From a virus, in IMG/VR virus record IMGVR_UViG_3300050132_000042, positions 1 through 61,474 of that record: 61,474 bases of DNA; one strand, 5' to 3'. Of the stretch, positions 1-7,982 are shown one piece after another (the first letter of the stretch is position 1; each line of letters opens with the position of its first letter). The translations under genes were made by a program, and so were the position numbers. The notes under the pieces were generated by a model, which was not told the DNA's origin, did not search any database, and worked only from the letters and a program-made list of their open reading frames with translations.

Positions 1-238
1 ACCGAGTCGTCTTATGACCACGATCCAGGCGCACCACCCATTCATGCGCTGCGTCTGCAATCACACTGTCGCCGGTGTTCGTTGTGACCTTATACAGATT
101 TCGATTCTTCCATGTTTCAGACACGGTGACGATCTTCGTGATTGACCCATCAACGGCGAACACACTATCGCCGACTCGCAGATCCGCCATGCGCTTGAAC
201 CCATCGGGGGTCGGAACCACCTCGTCGACCGACAACGC
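1..238 (-). other. Intein, N-terminal splicing region (partial), in the TerL Walker A motif
   Basis: Immediately after the Walker A lysine the frame continues with ALSVDEVV and then VPTPDGFKRMADLRVGD, the pattern of intein block A/N2. About 55 residues later comes GDSVIADAAHEWVV, which resembles block B with its conserved His and a Trp two residues further on. Residue 1 is Ala rather than Cys or Ser. Ala1 inteins are known as class 2 or class 3, and the Trp after the block B His fits class 3. The C-terminal splicing blocks and any homing endonuclease would lie beyond the window edge. About 79 codons are visible. Confidence 0.85.
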
Positions 239-460
239 CTTCCCATGGCGGGGCGGGGCTTCGATGATCAGACGCGGGCTCTTGCCTGCGATGCAGTCGG
301 CCAGGAACTTCTCGATGACGCGACCCAGCTTCTTGTGGAACCAGCCCGCGAGATAGTCCTTCTTGATGTGCTGAATGGCCGAGATGAGATGCCGCCGCGC
401 ATACTCCTGCTTCATTGCCTTGAAGTCGGCAGCAGTGAGCTTCAGCGCGGCTGCCATCAT
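1..460 (-). CDS. terL: Terminase large subunit, N-terminal part, interrupted by an intein (partial)
   Basis: This is the ATPase motor that packages DNA into the prohead. The start ATG at 460 overlaps the terS stop (ATGA). About 73 extein residues are visible, ending in the Walker A segment APPRHGK. The expected Ser of GKS is replaced by the first residue of an intein-like sequence, which runs off the window edge. The C-terminal nuclease half of the same protein lies at the other end of the window (60690-61474). Walker B and the coupling motifs are not in the window. The family assignment rests on APPRHGK, the terS neighbour and the matching C-terminal half. Confidence 0.9.
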   Translation of the reverse strand, partial: MMAAALKLTAADFKAMKQEYARRHLISAIQHIKKDYLAGWFHKKLGRVIEKFLADCIAGKSPRLIIEAPPRHGKALSVDEVVPTPDGFKRMADLRVGDSVFAVDGSITKIVTVSETWKNRNLYKVTTNTGDSVIADAAHEWVVRLDRGHKTTR

Positions 461-960
461 TCGCCCTCGCCTTTCGTCGCTTCGTTCATCAATGAAAGCA
501 ACTGCTCCAGCTTCTCGTCGCTCAGCTTAGACAGGTCGAGCTTCGCATCACCCATGTTCACGTTCTTGTTTATGTTCATCGCGTCGATCTTGATGGGGCT
601 GTCGAGCCCGCGATACTTCGCACGACGTTCCATGATGCGCAGCAGCGTATCGGCCACGCGGGGATCGTTGCGCTGAGCGAATAGCGAAACGGTCATCTTA
701 TCGAGGCGATTAAGCTCGTGGCGCACAAGCTGGTCGGCCTTCATGTCGAACAGCTTGTTCTCACGATCAAGCGCAGTGCAGACGATACGATGCACGCTGG
801 TATCACTGATCGGCATGCCGCGTTTCGTCATCTCCTCAGCAATAGCCGCTTCGCTCATACCTGCGATACGCAGATCAACGATCATCCTATTGCGTGGCGC
901 ATTCTTGGCCTGCACGAGCTTGTTACGCTTTTGAATGGCGGGAACGCGGTTCTGTTTCAT
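457..960 (-). CDS. terS: Terminase small subunit
   Basis: Predicted DNA-recognition subunit that selects phage DNA for packaging and recruits TerL. The 167-residue product (MKQNRV...) has an N-terminal helix-turn-helix-like part (MIVDLRIAGMSEAAIAEEM). A helical middle follows, and then a charged C-terminal tail (LDLSKLSDEKLEQLLSLM) typical of small terminases. The ATG at 960 has a GAAGGTGAGG ribosome site and overlaps the upstream methylase stop; its own stop overlaps the terL start. A longer frame upstream of 960 lies inside the methylase gene and is not needed. Identification rests on context plus fold pattern. Confidence 0.8.
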   Translation of the reverse strand: MKQNRVPAIQKRNKLVQAKNAPRNRMIVDLRIAGMSEAAIAEEMTKRGMPISDTSVHRIVCTALDRENKLFDMKADQLVRHELNRLDKMTVSLFAQRNDPRVADTLLRIMERRAKYRGLDSPIKIDAMNINKNVNMGDAKLDLSKLSDEKLEQLLSLMNEATKGEGE

Positions 961-2558
961 CGCCTCACCTTCTTCCCATTGATGGGGAGGCGCAAGCAAA
1001 GAAAGTCCTCGAACGTTTTTTCACCGTGCTCGCTCAACTGTGGCCCGCGACCAATCACGTACTCGTCAAGCTGCTCGACAACTGCGCCGACTGACGACGC
1101 AATTTCAACTGCAATAGAACTGAGTGGGTACACACGATTGCCGACATTGAGTATGAACGCGCTACCCGGCTTCAAGGCGTGCAGCGTCTTGAGGACGAAC
1201 GGACGATAGAAACCATCGACCCACGCGTCGAACGTTTTGTATCGGTTCATGCTGTTCGTCTTTTCGCCTGAGTACTTCTCAGTGTCATAGTACGGCGGCG
1301 ACGTTAATGCGAAATCAAAACTGCCTGCGTCGAGGTCAGCATCCTCAAACGGCAGGCAGATTGATTCGGCAGTTCCGATGGCCGCGCTTTGCTTCAGAAA
1401 CTTGATCAGTTCAGCGACACCTTCATGGGTCTTCGTGGCTGGATCGTAGCCGACGTACTTCGCTGCAAGACCTGACGCCAAGAAGCCAATCACGCGCCCA
1501 CCCCACCCGTGGCAGGGGTCGAGCACCCGTGATGCGTGCTGCGCATACCGCAAGTACAGATCCCGCGCAATGGCCGGGCGAAACTCATACACGAGCTGTC
1601 CACTGCCCGCCCAACCGATGCTGCTGTACTTCACGAACATATTGGGATGCACATCACCTTCACACTGCTTCGCGATGAACTTCGATCCAGTCTCGATGAA
1701 CTTCGCGTCCTTGCACGCAGCAACGAACGACTGCCCAGCACTCGCGTCCGTCTCAAGCCGATGCGGGTTGAACAACGCTGAAATGTAGTAGCCCACGTCA
1801 CCGCCCCGCACAAGCGCGTTGAACTGCGCCATCGCCATCGCGGGAGTGATGACACCCTGAACAACTTCCATTGCCGTCTTCGGGTGGGGCCAATCACAGC
1901 CAATCTGCTTTGCGAGCTGCTCATCAGAAAACACGCTTGGTCGGCTGCTGAGATCTTCCCCAATGTGCTCTTTGCCGAGCAATGCATCAAGCCCCTTGTT
2001 CGAGCACTCGATGTCATGAAGCAACGCAGCGAGAATGTCGTTGTCAGTGTTCGCCATTGCACTGAGCGGGTCGAATGTCGCGAGCGCAATACGTTCTTCG
2101 TTCTCACTCAACTCAACGTACGACACCGGCACATGCTTTTCATTCTTGGCGAGTGCGCGCTCAACGCGCAGATGACCGTCGATCATGTGGCCCGTTGTCT
2201 TGTTCACGATCACGCGTTGAATCCAGCCGATCTCATCGAGCGCGGCATCGAGCGCGACCTGCTGCGTGTGCGGATGCTTGCGCCAGTTCTGCGGATTCGG
2301 GATCAGTGTGCGCGGGTCAACGTCGGCCTCGCCGACGATGCGCGAAGCCCAGCGCTGCGTCGCTTCGTGCCTTAACCCGGCGATCTGCGAACCTGCTCGC
2401 ACAGCGCTGGCGGAAGCGCTGCCGGTTGCATCGTGGGGCACGCTGGAGCCCTTGCGCGACGCTGAGCGCGTGGATGACTGGCTGGGGGCCGTCGTGCCCG
2501 CTGGCGGCGCACTGGGGCGCGGCTGGCGTTTGGGGGCGACTGGGGATGGGGTGGCCAT
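957..2558 (-). CDS. ParB-like domain fused to DNA methyltransferase
   Basis: About 533 residues. A low-complexity Ala/Ser/Pro leader of about 80 residues is followed by a ParB/sulfiredoxin-type domain (VDPRTLIPNPQNWRKH, then a GHMIDGHLRVERA core). The C-terminal half is an amino-methyltransferase with the AdoMet motif DPCHGWGGR and the catalytic motif TSPPYYD, in the order I then IV, as in N4-cytosine or N6-adenine enzymes. It probably modifies phage DNA against restriction, or marks packaging or origin sites. It is the first gene of the leftward arm and overlaps terS. The start is uncertain: ATG 2558 or an upstream GTG at 2582, neither with a good ribosome site. Confidence 0.85.
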   Translation of the reverse strand: MATPSPVAPKRQPRPSAPPAGTTAPSQSSTRSASRKGSSVPHDATGSASASAVRAGSQIAGLRHEATQRWASRIVGEADVDPRTLIPNPQNWRKHPHTQQVALDAALDEIGWIQRVIVNKTTGHMIDGHLRVERALAKNEKHVPVSYVELSENEERIALATFDPLSAMANTDNDILAALLHDIECSNKGLDALLGKEHIGEDLSSRPSVFSDEQLAKQIGCDWPHPKTAMEVVQGVITPAMAMAQFNALVRGGDVGYYISALFNPHRLETDASAGQSFVAACKDAKFIETGSKFIAKQCEGDVHPNMFVKYSSIGWAGSGQLVYEFRPAIARDLYLRYAQHASRVLDPCHGWGGRVIGFLASGLAAKYVGYDPATKTHEGVAELIKFLKQSAAIGTAESICLPFEDADLDAGSFDFALTSPPYYDTEKYSGEKTNSMNRYKTFDAWVDGFYRPFVLKTLHALKPGSAFILNVGNRVYPLSSIAVEIASSVGAVVEQLDEYVIGRGPQLSEHGEKTFEDFLCLRLPINGKKVRR

Positions 2559-2614
2559 AACAGAAGTGTGACCTATCAGCACAAGAAAATTTTCACTGAT
2601 TTGAGAAAATGATC

Positions 2615-2987
2615 TTGTAATAGCAGCATAATGGGGCTCAAACGCAATGGTGGCGCGGGTTTAAGCGATTTTTGTAATAGCAGTAGTAGCAATTAAAAAA
2701 AATGCTATTACATAAATTTTCCTTATTTTTCAATGAAGTTTTAAGATTGTAATAGCAGTAATAGCTTTTCTTCTAAGTATAGAAAGAAGAAGAAGAAGTA
2801 TAAGTATATACTATAATGTATGTATTGTTTTTTAGAGTGTAGTAATGAGAGAGTGTGTACTAGAGTTCAAACCTGCTATTACAAATTACTGCTATTACAA
2901 ACCCCGAAGACCCGCGCCACCACTATGTAGCAGCTTGTAATAGCAGCCCGCTGCGGACCCCTCAAAACGGCCGATTTGCTATTACAA
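2615..2987. repeat. Iteron-like array of TTGTAATAGCAG / CTGCTATTACAA
   Basis: Copies in the TTGTAATAGCAG orientation are at 2615-2626, 2672-2683, 2747-2758 and 2935-2946. Copies in the complementary orientation are at 2703-2712 (10-bp core), 2873-2884, 2889-2900 and 2976-2987 (one mismatch at the outer end). Two of them (2672 and 2747) are followed at once by partial repeats (TAGTAGC, TAATAGC). The copies at 2873 and 2889 are in tandem with 4 bp between them. No copy was noticed inside neighbouring genes, which points to a protein-binding array. Confidence 0.8.
2648..2922. repeat. 13-bp inverted repeat flanking the AT-rich core
   Basis: TGGTGGCGCGGGT at 2648-2660 has its perfect reverse complement ACCCGCGCCACCA at 2910-2922, about 250 bp apart. 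The arms enclose the AT-rich core and five of the eight 12-bp motifs. The arms are GC-rich in an otherwise AT-rich region, so chance is unlikely. They could be binding sites or the base of a large loop. Confidence 0.6.
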
Positions 2988-3083
2988 ACCGACGCCGACC
3001 CCTCTCGTACATAACTATTTATGCGCGCCGTCAAAACGTGCCGCTTTTTTACTACCCTGTCCTTGACCCATTTGATAAAAACA

Positions 3084-3128
3084 AGACCAAAATATCTGTT
3101 TACTTTTTTAAATCTTCTGGTCTAAAAT
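3084..3128 (+). promoter_or_regulatory. Candidate sigma70-type promoter with overlapping inverted repeat
   Basis: TTTACT (3099-3104), an 18-bp spacer and TAAAAT (3123-3128) resemble -35 and -10 boxes pointing toward the gene at 3190. An AGACCA/TGGTCT inverted repeat (3084-3089 and 3118-3123) straddles the promoter and could be an operator. The match is moderate and made by eye only. Confidence 0.4.
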
Positions 3129-3189
3129 CTATATCCCACAGACCATCTACGGCTCACCCAGTTTTGCTTCTTATTCATGGAGATACCAA

Positions 3190-3579
3190 ATGACTGATCA
3201 GCGCGGCATCATCGATGCCCTCATCACTCTATTTGAAGATACGTTGGAGGTCGTGCCAGAGGGTTCGCGCGGGCTGATCTGCCGCCAGTTCACTCGCATC
3301 AAGGCCGAGTATGAGACCGCCCCGCCGCCCACGGCATTCCCGAAGGGTGGTGGGCCAGCCGCGTACTGGAAGCACTATCGCGAGAACCAGCAATTCAAGA
3401 TCGAGATTCGCGGCGGTGGCGAGTACGTCATGACCGGTGTGGACGCAGTCGCCGCGCACCTTGAAATGAAGCCCACCACATTCCGCCAGCGCATGTCCAC
3501 TGAGCGCGGCAAGTTTCACGTCATGCGGCACTGGGATGGTATCGACAAGGTGATCACTGTTACGCGCATCGCGGCGTGA
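3190..3579 (+). CDS. Conserved-type phage protein, possible DNA-binding, first gene of rightward arm
   Basis: 129 residues, not recognised as a named family. The C-terminal part (VDAVAAHLEMKPTTFRQRMS) reads like a helix-turn-helix: a start-of-helix Ala-Ala, a turn and a recognition-helix-like TTFRQRM. An early regulator or origin-binding protein acting on the adjacent repeats is therefore possible. The ATG follows GGAGAT at 3179-3184. Its stop overlaps the GTG alternative start of the primase-helicase gene, so the two are probably translated together. The function is inferred. Confidence 0.7.
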   Translation: MTDQRGIIDALITLFEDTLEVVPEGSRGLICRQFTRIKAEYETAPPPTAFPKGGGPAAYWKHYRENQQFKIEIRGGGEYVMTGVDAVAAHLEMKPTTFRQRMSTERGKFHVMRHWDGIDKVITVTRIAA

Positions 3580-3584
3580 CGCTC

Positions 3585-5669
3585 ATGGCCAAGAAACCAT
3601 CCACCCCAGCAGAGCTATCTGCGCTCGCAGAACCAGCTTTGCAATCATCCGGTCTCACGCTCGACGATGCGAGCGCATTGCACATCGATATTCTCAGTGC
3701 GGACCAGACTCTCGCACTCAGCCCATCATTCAAGCGTGCCCCATCGCTCAAGTTCAACTACATTGACCCATGGCTTGCGCAGCCGCAGAAGTTCGCCCCG
3801 GACTGGCCTGACTTCTATCGTGTGCGCTACATGGGCACGCTCACAGACATCGCGTCCCTTTCCACAGACAAGCCACAGCGCTACGCGCAGCCACCCGGCC
3901 CCGGCTTATGCGCCTACTTCCCAGCGAACATCAACGGGCAGTGGTCTGGTATTCTCTCCGACAGCACTGCATCCATCATCATTACCGAAGGTGAGAAGAA
4001 GGCCGCGTGCGCATGCAAGCATGGGTTCCCCACCATCGGCATCGGCGGCGTGCATAACTTTCAGATCGGCAAGATGGGGCTCGTTCTGCTCCCCGATCTG
4101 GAGAAGATCAATTGGGTGCGTCGTCGTGTGTACTTGATCTTCGATGCGGACTTCCGTTCCAATCCGAACGTATGCAAGGCTGCGAACAAGCTCGCCGAGC
4201 GTCTTTATCAGCGTGGTGCGCTTGTTCATTTCGTGCCACTGCCTGATGTGGTGCAAGGCGGCAAGACCGGGTTGGACGACTTCATCATCACCGAGAAGAA
4301 CCCCAACGCGCTCGCGGAACTGATCAACGAGAAGGCCGAAGCGATGACCATCGCTCAGCCATTGTGGGGGTTGAACGATCAGATTGTCTACGTCAAGAAC
4401 CCCGGCATGATCATCGTCCAGGACACAGGCCAGAAGCTCGCCCCCAATGCGTTCACCAGTCACGCGTATGCCAATGTCATGGCTAGCGAGCGCATGCTCG
4501 ATGTCAATGGCCACATCAGCCTCAAGGATGTGAGCGCAGCCGTGAAGTGGTTGCAATGGCCATTCCGCGCCACGGTCAGCAGCATTACGTACGCTCCGGG
4601 GGTGCCCATGGGTATCACCGACGCGAACGAATGGAACACATGGCCGGGTTGGGGCTGCGCGCCGAAGAAATCCAAACTCGCCAACCTGTTCATCAAGTTG
4701 GTTGATCACCTGTTTGCAGGCACAGAGCCCGAAGCGAAGAAGTGGTTCCTGCAATGGTGCGCGTATCCACTTCAGCATCCAGGCGTGAAGATGTTTACAA
4801 GCGCAGTGCTATTCAGCAATACGCAAGGTGTCGGCAAGAGCCTCGTCTTCTCCATTCTTGGTGAGATCTATGGGGAGAATTATCACTCGATCAAGCAGGT
4901 AGACATCAACGGTAGTTTCAACGCGTGGGCCGAGAATAAGCAGTTCGTCCTGATCGACGACATCAGCGGCACCGACAAGCGGCACGAGGCAGATAGATGG
5001 AAGGGTCTGATCACGCAGCAGAAGATGGACATCAATATCAAGTACGTTCCCACCTACTCTGTGCGCGACTGCATCAACTACGGGCTGACCAGCAACCAGC
5101 CCGATAGCATCTATCTCGAAAACAACGACCGGCGTTTCTTCATTCACGAGGTCAAGGTCGATGCGCTCCCTGATAGTTTCTACAATGAGATCAAGGCAGT
5201 CACGAAAGACAGGGGTGATGGCACGCTCGCGCCAGCCGTGTTCGATTACCTTCTCCACATCGACCTGACTGGGTTCAACCCAACCGCTCAGGCATTCGTG
5301 ACGCAATCCAAGCTGCGCATGATCGAAGAAGTGAAATCAGACATAGCCGCATGGGTCAGCAGTCTTGTGAAAGACCCCGATGGTGTGCTGCGAGAGGGCC
5401 GCGCAGAGATCGTCGGTGACTTGTTCACCAGCAAGGAGCTTCTCAACTTCTACCACAGGGCTGGGCATACGCTCTGCACTGCGCAGACCATCGGCAAGGA
5501 ATTGCATAAGGCGGGCGTGCCTGAATTTCAGAATGGCACATCATTGCGCACCATCAAAGGGGTGGGAAAGTACTACATCATTCGCAATCAAGGGAAGTGG
5601 ATGAAAGCCAATCCAGCCGCAGCGACGGCACATGTCAATCAAATCTATGAAAAGGGAGGGTGGAAATGA
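3585..5669 (+). CDS. Primase-helicase (TOPRIM/DUF3854-like plus SF3-like/DUF5906-like helicase)
   Basis: About 694 residues. The N-terminal third has a TOPRIM-like core: ITEGEKKA near residue 132 and LIFDADF near 185, followed by GLDDFI. The C-terminal half is a helicase-type ATPase with Walker A SNTQGVGKS near 411, Walker B FVLIDDI near 455, a sensor-like LTSNQ near 500 and an arginine-finger-like NDRRFF near 515. Such proteins prime and unwind at the phage fork. The ATG at 3585 is given; GTG at 3576, overlapping the previous stop, is the alternative. Neither has a strong ribosome site. The stop overlaps the next gene (ATGA). Confidence 0.88.
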   Translation: MAKKPSTPAELSALAEPALQSSGLTLDDASALHIDILSADQTLALSPSFKRAPSLKFNYIDPWLAQPQKFAPDWPDFYRVRYMGTLTDIASLSTDKPQRYAQPPGPGLCAYFPANINGQWSGILSDSTASIIITEGEKKAACACKHGFPTIGIGGVHNFQIGKMGLVLLPDLEKINWVRRRVYLIFDADFRSNPNVCKAANKLAERLYQRGALVHFVPLPDVVQGGKTGLDDFIITEKNPNALAELINEKAEAMTIAQPLWGLNDQIVYVKNPGMIIVQDTGQKLAPNAFTSHAYANVMASERMLDVNGHISLKDVSAAVKWLQWPFRATVSSITYAPGVPMGITDANEWNTWPGWGCAPKKSKLANLFIKLVDHLFAGTEPEAKKWFLQWCAYPLQHPGVKMFTSAVLFSNTQGVGKSLVFSILGEIYGENYHSIKQVDINGSFNAWAENKQFVLIDDISGTDKRHEADRWKGLITQQKMDINIKYVPTYSVRDCINYGLTSNQPDSIYLENNDRRFFIHEVKVDALPDSFYNEIKAVTKDRGDGTLAPAVFDYLLHIDLTGFNPTAQAFVTQSKLRMIEEVKSDIAAWVSSLVKDPDGVLREGRAEIVGDLFTSKELLNFYHRAGHTLCTAQTIGKELHKAGVPEFQNGTSLRTIKGVGKYYIIRNQGKWMKANPAAATAHVNQIYEKGGWK

Positions 5670-5863
5670 AAGTGAGGGAGTTGCTGCATGAATTGATTGA
5701 TGCCGACCCCGACGCACAGGTTTGGATTGACCCACCTGATGACGTTTCGCAGCGGGGTATCAATTGCAGTTATCGAGAAGTACTATACGTAGAGCCTGGG
5801 CAACTAGAAGATATTTTTCTGAAGCCTGGGCCGAAACGCAAACATCGTTCAGAGGAGGTATGA
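5666..5863 (+). CDS. Small acidic hypothetical protein
   Basis: 65 residues, begins MKVRELLHELIDADPDAQVW and contains no known motif. Similar short phage proteins with an opening of the type LLxxLxxxDPDAxV are common and of unknown role. The ATG at 5666 overlaps the upstream stop and has GGGAGGG five bases before it. Confidence 0.7.
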   Translation: MKVRELLHELIDADPDAQVWIDPPDDVSQRGINCSYREVLYVEPGQLEDIFLKPGPKRKHRSEEV

Positions 5864-5864
5864 C

Positions 5865-6053
5865 ATGACACCCGAACAGGAAGTTCTCCAGAGCATCAAG
5901 ACAGCCATCATCGAGTTGCCTGCCGGTGATCAGTTGCAGATCCATCGCATCGCCAACAAGATTCGCATCGCCGTCGAGTTGAACCCCGACTATGGCAGAT
6001 GTGCGCTCGCGCTGGTCGGTGCCGAGTATGCCGCGAAGGAGGGTGCGGAATGA
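5865..6053 (+). CDS. Small hypothetical protein
   Basis: 62 residues, predicted mostly helical (MTPEQEVLQSIKTAIIELPA). It has a strong GAGGAGG ribosome site at 5852-5858. Its stop overlaps the next start. No family recognised. Confidence 0.7.
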   Translation: MTPEQEVLQSIKTAIIELPAGDQLQIHRIANKIRIAVELNPDYGRCALALVGAEYAAKEGAE

Positions 6054-6256
6054 AAGCGCTCACGTTCGATTCCTGGAAGCTGGCTGGCTTCCGTGTCATG
6101 CGCGGCGAGCACGCCACGGGTCACAATGACAAGGGCGAAGCGACCTTCACCCGCGATCAGGTCGAGGAAGGCTCAGAGCGGCAGTACTTCAATGACATGA
6201 ACATCACCGACATCGAGCGCGAGTCGACGGACCTTAAACCGAGAGGAGGCAGGTGA
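6050..6256 (+). CDS. Small hypothetical protein
   Basis: 68 residues beginning MKALTFDSWKLAGFRVMRGE. The ATG at 6050 overlaps the previous stop (ATGA) and is preceded by GAAGGAGGGTG. The frame is open further upstream but that part lies inside the previous gene. No known domain is seen. Confidence 0.65.
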   Translation: MKALTFDSWKLAGFRVMRGEHATGHNDKGEATFTRDQVEEGSERQYFNDMNITDIERESTDLKPRGGR

Positions 6257-6504
6257 TGAGCACGACGCAGCAGATGCTCGACGCCCCACCGCACGCGATC
6301 CTCGTGTGGTGCAATTCATCATTGACCTATCCGCGTAATCTCGCGCGGTACCTGAAGCGGCCTGATTTGATCATCGTGCCGCGCCACTGGCTTTGCAGTA
6401 TTGATGTGCATTCAACCAAAGGCCCGGTCGTGCTCGATCACTCGATCGCGCAACTGACCAGTGAAGAACGACAAGCACTTGACTACTTGAGGAGCAGAGC
6501 ATGA
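6256..6504 (+). CDS. Small hypothetical protein
   Basis: 82 residues from ATG 6256, with AGAGGAGG at 6242-6249 (GTG 6253 is the alternative). The sequence mixes hydrophobic strands (HAILVWCNSSLTY, DLIIVPRHW) with a charged C-terminus. No family recognised. It sits in a run of tightly overlapping small genes. Confidence 0.65.
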   Translation: MSTTQQMLDAPPHAILVWCNSSLTYPRNLARYLKRPDLIIVPRHWLCSIDVHSTKGPVVLDHSIAQLTSEERQALDYLRSRA

Positions 6505-6776
6505 GTAACAACGTGTCTGAGATCGTGAGCAATCTGCGCGAGTGTGCGACCCAATTGGAGAGTGGTGATCTCGTCATTGATTCTGTCGCGATGGCTCGTG
6601 CGTTCGCCGAGATGGATTCCGAGGGGCAGGCTGCGTTTTTCGACGAACTGCATAGGATCGTCATGAATGAGTGGGAGTCCGGCATGGGCTCATTTCGTGT
6701 GCAGAAAGGTCAAATCCTGCGCAGGGTCAGCCCTGGTGGCAAGGAGATCATGCAGGCCATCGGCGAGGTGGAGTGA
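6501..6776 (+). CDS. Small helical hypothetical protein
   Basis: 91 residues. The N-terminus (VSEIVSNLRECATQLESGDL) and middle (FAEMDSEGQAAFFDELHRIV) suggest a small helical protein. It overlaps its neighbours by ATGA-type junctions at both ends. Function unknown. Confidence 0.7.
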   Translation: MSNNVSEIVSNLRECATQLESGDLVIDSVAMARAFAEMDSEGQAAFFDELHRIVMNEWESGMGSFRVQKGQILRRVSPGGKEIMQAIGEVE

Positions 6777-6961
6777 TGCATTTCATCAATGTCGTCGAAG
6801 CCGAGAAGGAAGCGAAGCGGTTCCTGCTGCGCTGTGAGGAGTGGAAGCATCGGGCCAAGACCGAGCAGACGATGTACATGATGCAGACCGCCGAGGGTGG
6901 TGCGCTCACCCGCGCATCGTTGGACTTGTCGCGCAGTTTGGCGAAGCTGAGGAAACCGTGA
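6776..6961 (+). CDS. Small helical hypothetical protein
   Basis: 61 residues, highly charged and helical (FINVVEAEKEAKRFLLRCEEW). The start ATG at 6776 overlaps the previous stop. Function unknown. Confidence 0.65.
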   Translation: MHFINVVEAEKEAKRFLLRCEEWKHRAKTEQTMYMMQTAEGGALTRASLDLSRSLAKLRKP

Positions 6962-7455
6962 ACCCCATCATCGAAGCCGCCCAGGCATGGTACTTGTCCA
7001 AGCGCCCATCTCACTTCGACGCCGCTCAGCACAAGCAGCACCCGTGGGTGAACACCTTTGGCGACCAGGAGACCATGCTCGCAGTGGCCTGTGCGGGCGG
7101 GCCGGAAGACTGCATCATCGCCGCCGCGCGAGCATGGTATCGCAGTGAGCATCGCCCCGCCACAATCGAAGGCAAGCACCTCGATCAAGTTCTCTCAACC
7201 ATGTCATCCGATGATGACGACAACCAAGAAGGAGCAATCATGAATTGCTGGCTCGTATCACTTCCCGGCAGATGCCGTCGTTTCGTCGCATCGCAGGCCG
7301 ACGCTCGCGAGATGCGGGAACTATTCATGCAGGAGTACAGTGTCAAGAAAAAGGAAGTGGTAGTTGAGCCCGCAGACATTCCTACAAAGAAAGATGACTT
7401 GCTCGCGTACATGAACGAAGCCTATGCGACCATCGACGCGGTGGGGGTGCAGTAA
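6958..7455 (+). CDS. Hypothetical protein, possibly a fusion of two small proteins
   Basis: 165 residues from GTG 6958, which overlaps the previous stop and follows GAGGAAACC. Residues 1-93 are helical (NPIIEAAQAWYLSKRP). An acidic stretch (SSDDDDNQEG) precedes an internal ATG at 7240 in the same frame. That ATG has its own ribosome site, AAGGAGCAATC, and would give a separate 71-residue protein starting MNCWLVSLPGRC. One gene with an internal start, or two genes whose separating stop was lost, are both possible. Confidence 0.6.
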   Translation: MNPIIEAAQAWYLSKRPSHFDAAQHKQHPWVNTFGDQETMLAVACAGGPEDCIIAAARAWYRSEHRPATIEGKHLDQVLSTMSSDDDDNQEGAIMNCWLVSLPGRCRRFVASQADAREMRELFMQEYSVKKKEVVVEPADIPTKKDDLLAYMNEAYATIDAVGVQ

Positions 7456-7982
7456 TGAACGATGTCATGATCGATCTCGAAACAATGGGCACCGGCCCGC
7501 GCGCTGCCATCATCGCCATCGGCGCAGTGCTGTTCGATCTGAAGACCGGCGAGCTTAGTCAGACGTTTCTTCAGTCAGTCGATCTGGAAAGCTCGATGCT
7601 GATGGGTGGGGAAGTGACTGCCGGAACTATCGAGTGGTGGATGAAGCAGAGTGAAGAAGCCAAGCTCGTCTTCACCGACAGCCACAAGAGCAGCATCCAC
7701 CACGCACTGCTGTCATTCTCCAGGTTCATCGACAAGTATTCCGCCAGAGGTCTCAAGGTGTGGGGCAATGGCAGTGACTTCGACAACGTGATCCTGCGTG
7801 GTGCCTATGACCGCTGCGGTATGGAGACTCCGTGGGAGTTCCGCAACAGCCGCTGCTATCGCACCGTGAAGAACCTGTTCCCCGATATCAAGTTCGAGCC
7901 CAGCGGCGTCGCGCACAATGCACTCGACGACGCGACTGCCCAGGCGACTCATCTCATTCGCATGATCGGAGGCAAGTCATGA
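7455..7982 (+). CDS. DEDD-family 3'-5' exonuclease
   Basis: 175 residues resembling phage DexA/RNase T-like exonucleases. The acidic motif I is MIDLET at residues 5-10, motif II is GNGSDFDN near 98, and motif III is HNALDDA near 156, giving DEDDh residues for two-metal hydrolysis of single-stranded DNA or RNA. It probably degrades host nucleic acid or processes replication ends. It overlaps both neighbours by ATGA-type junctions in the rightward operon. Confidence 0.88.
   Translation: MNDVMIDLETMGTGPRAAIIAIGAVLFDLKTGELSQTFLQSVDLESSMLMGGEVTAGTIEWWMKQSEEAKLVFTDSHKSSIHHALLSFSRFIDKYSARGLKVWGNGSDFDNVILRGAYDRCGMETPWEFRNSRCYRTVKNLFPDIKFEPSGVAHNALDDATAQATHLIRMIGGKS

Larger units (their letters stand above)
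2583..3189. promoter_or_regulatory. Divergent intergenic region, probable replication origin/control region
   Basis: This gap of about 600 bp separates the leftward and rightward arms and holds no credible gene. It is AT-rich, especially 2690-2870, with an A/G run near 2780-2798 and a TATA-rich stretch near 2800-2830. It carries eight 12-bp repeats and a flanking 13-bp inverted repeat, both listed separately. Repeated binding sites around an AT-rich core between divergent units is the usual build of a phage origin or master operator. The function is inferred. Confidence 0.65.

Noticed and set aside
1-460. Direct joining of the two window ends as a complete terminase
   Set aside because: Although the reading phases agree, the joined protein would lack Walker B, the rest of the ATPase and the C-terminal intein blocks.
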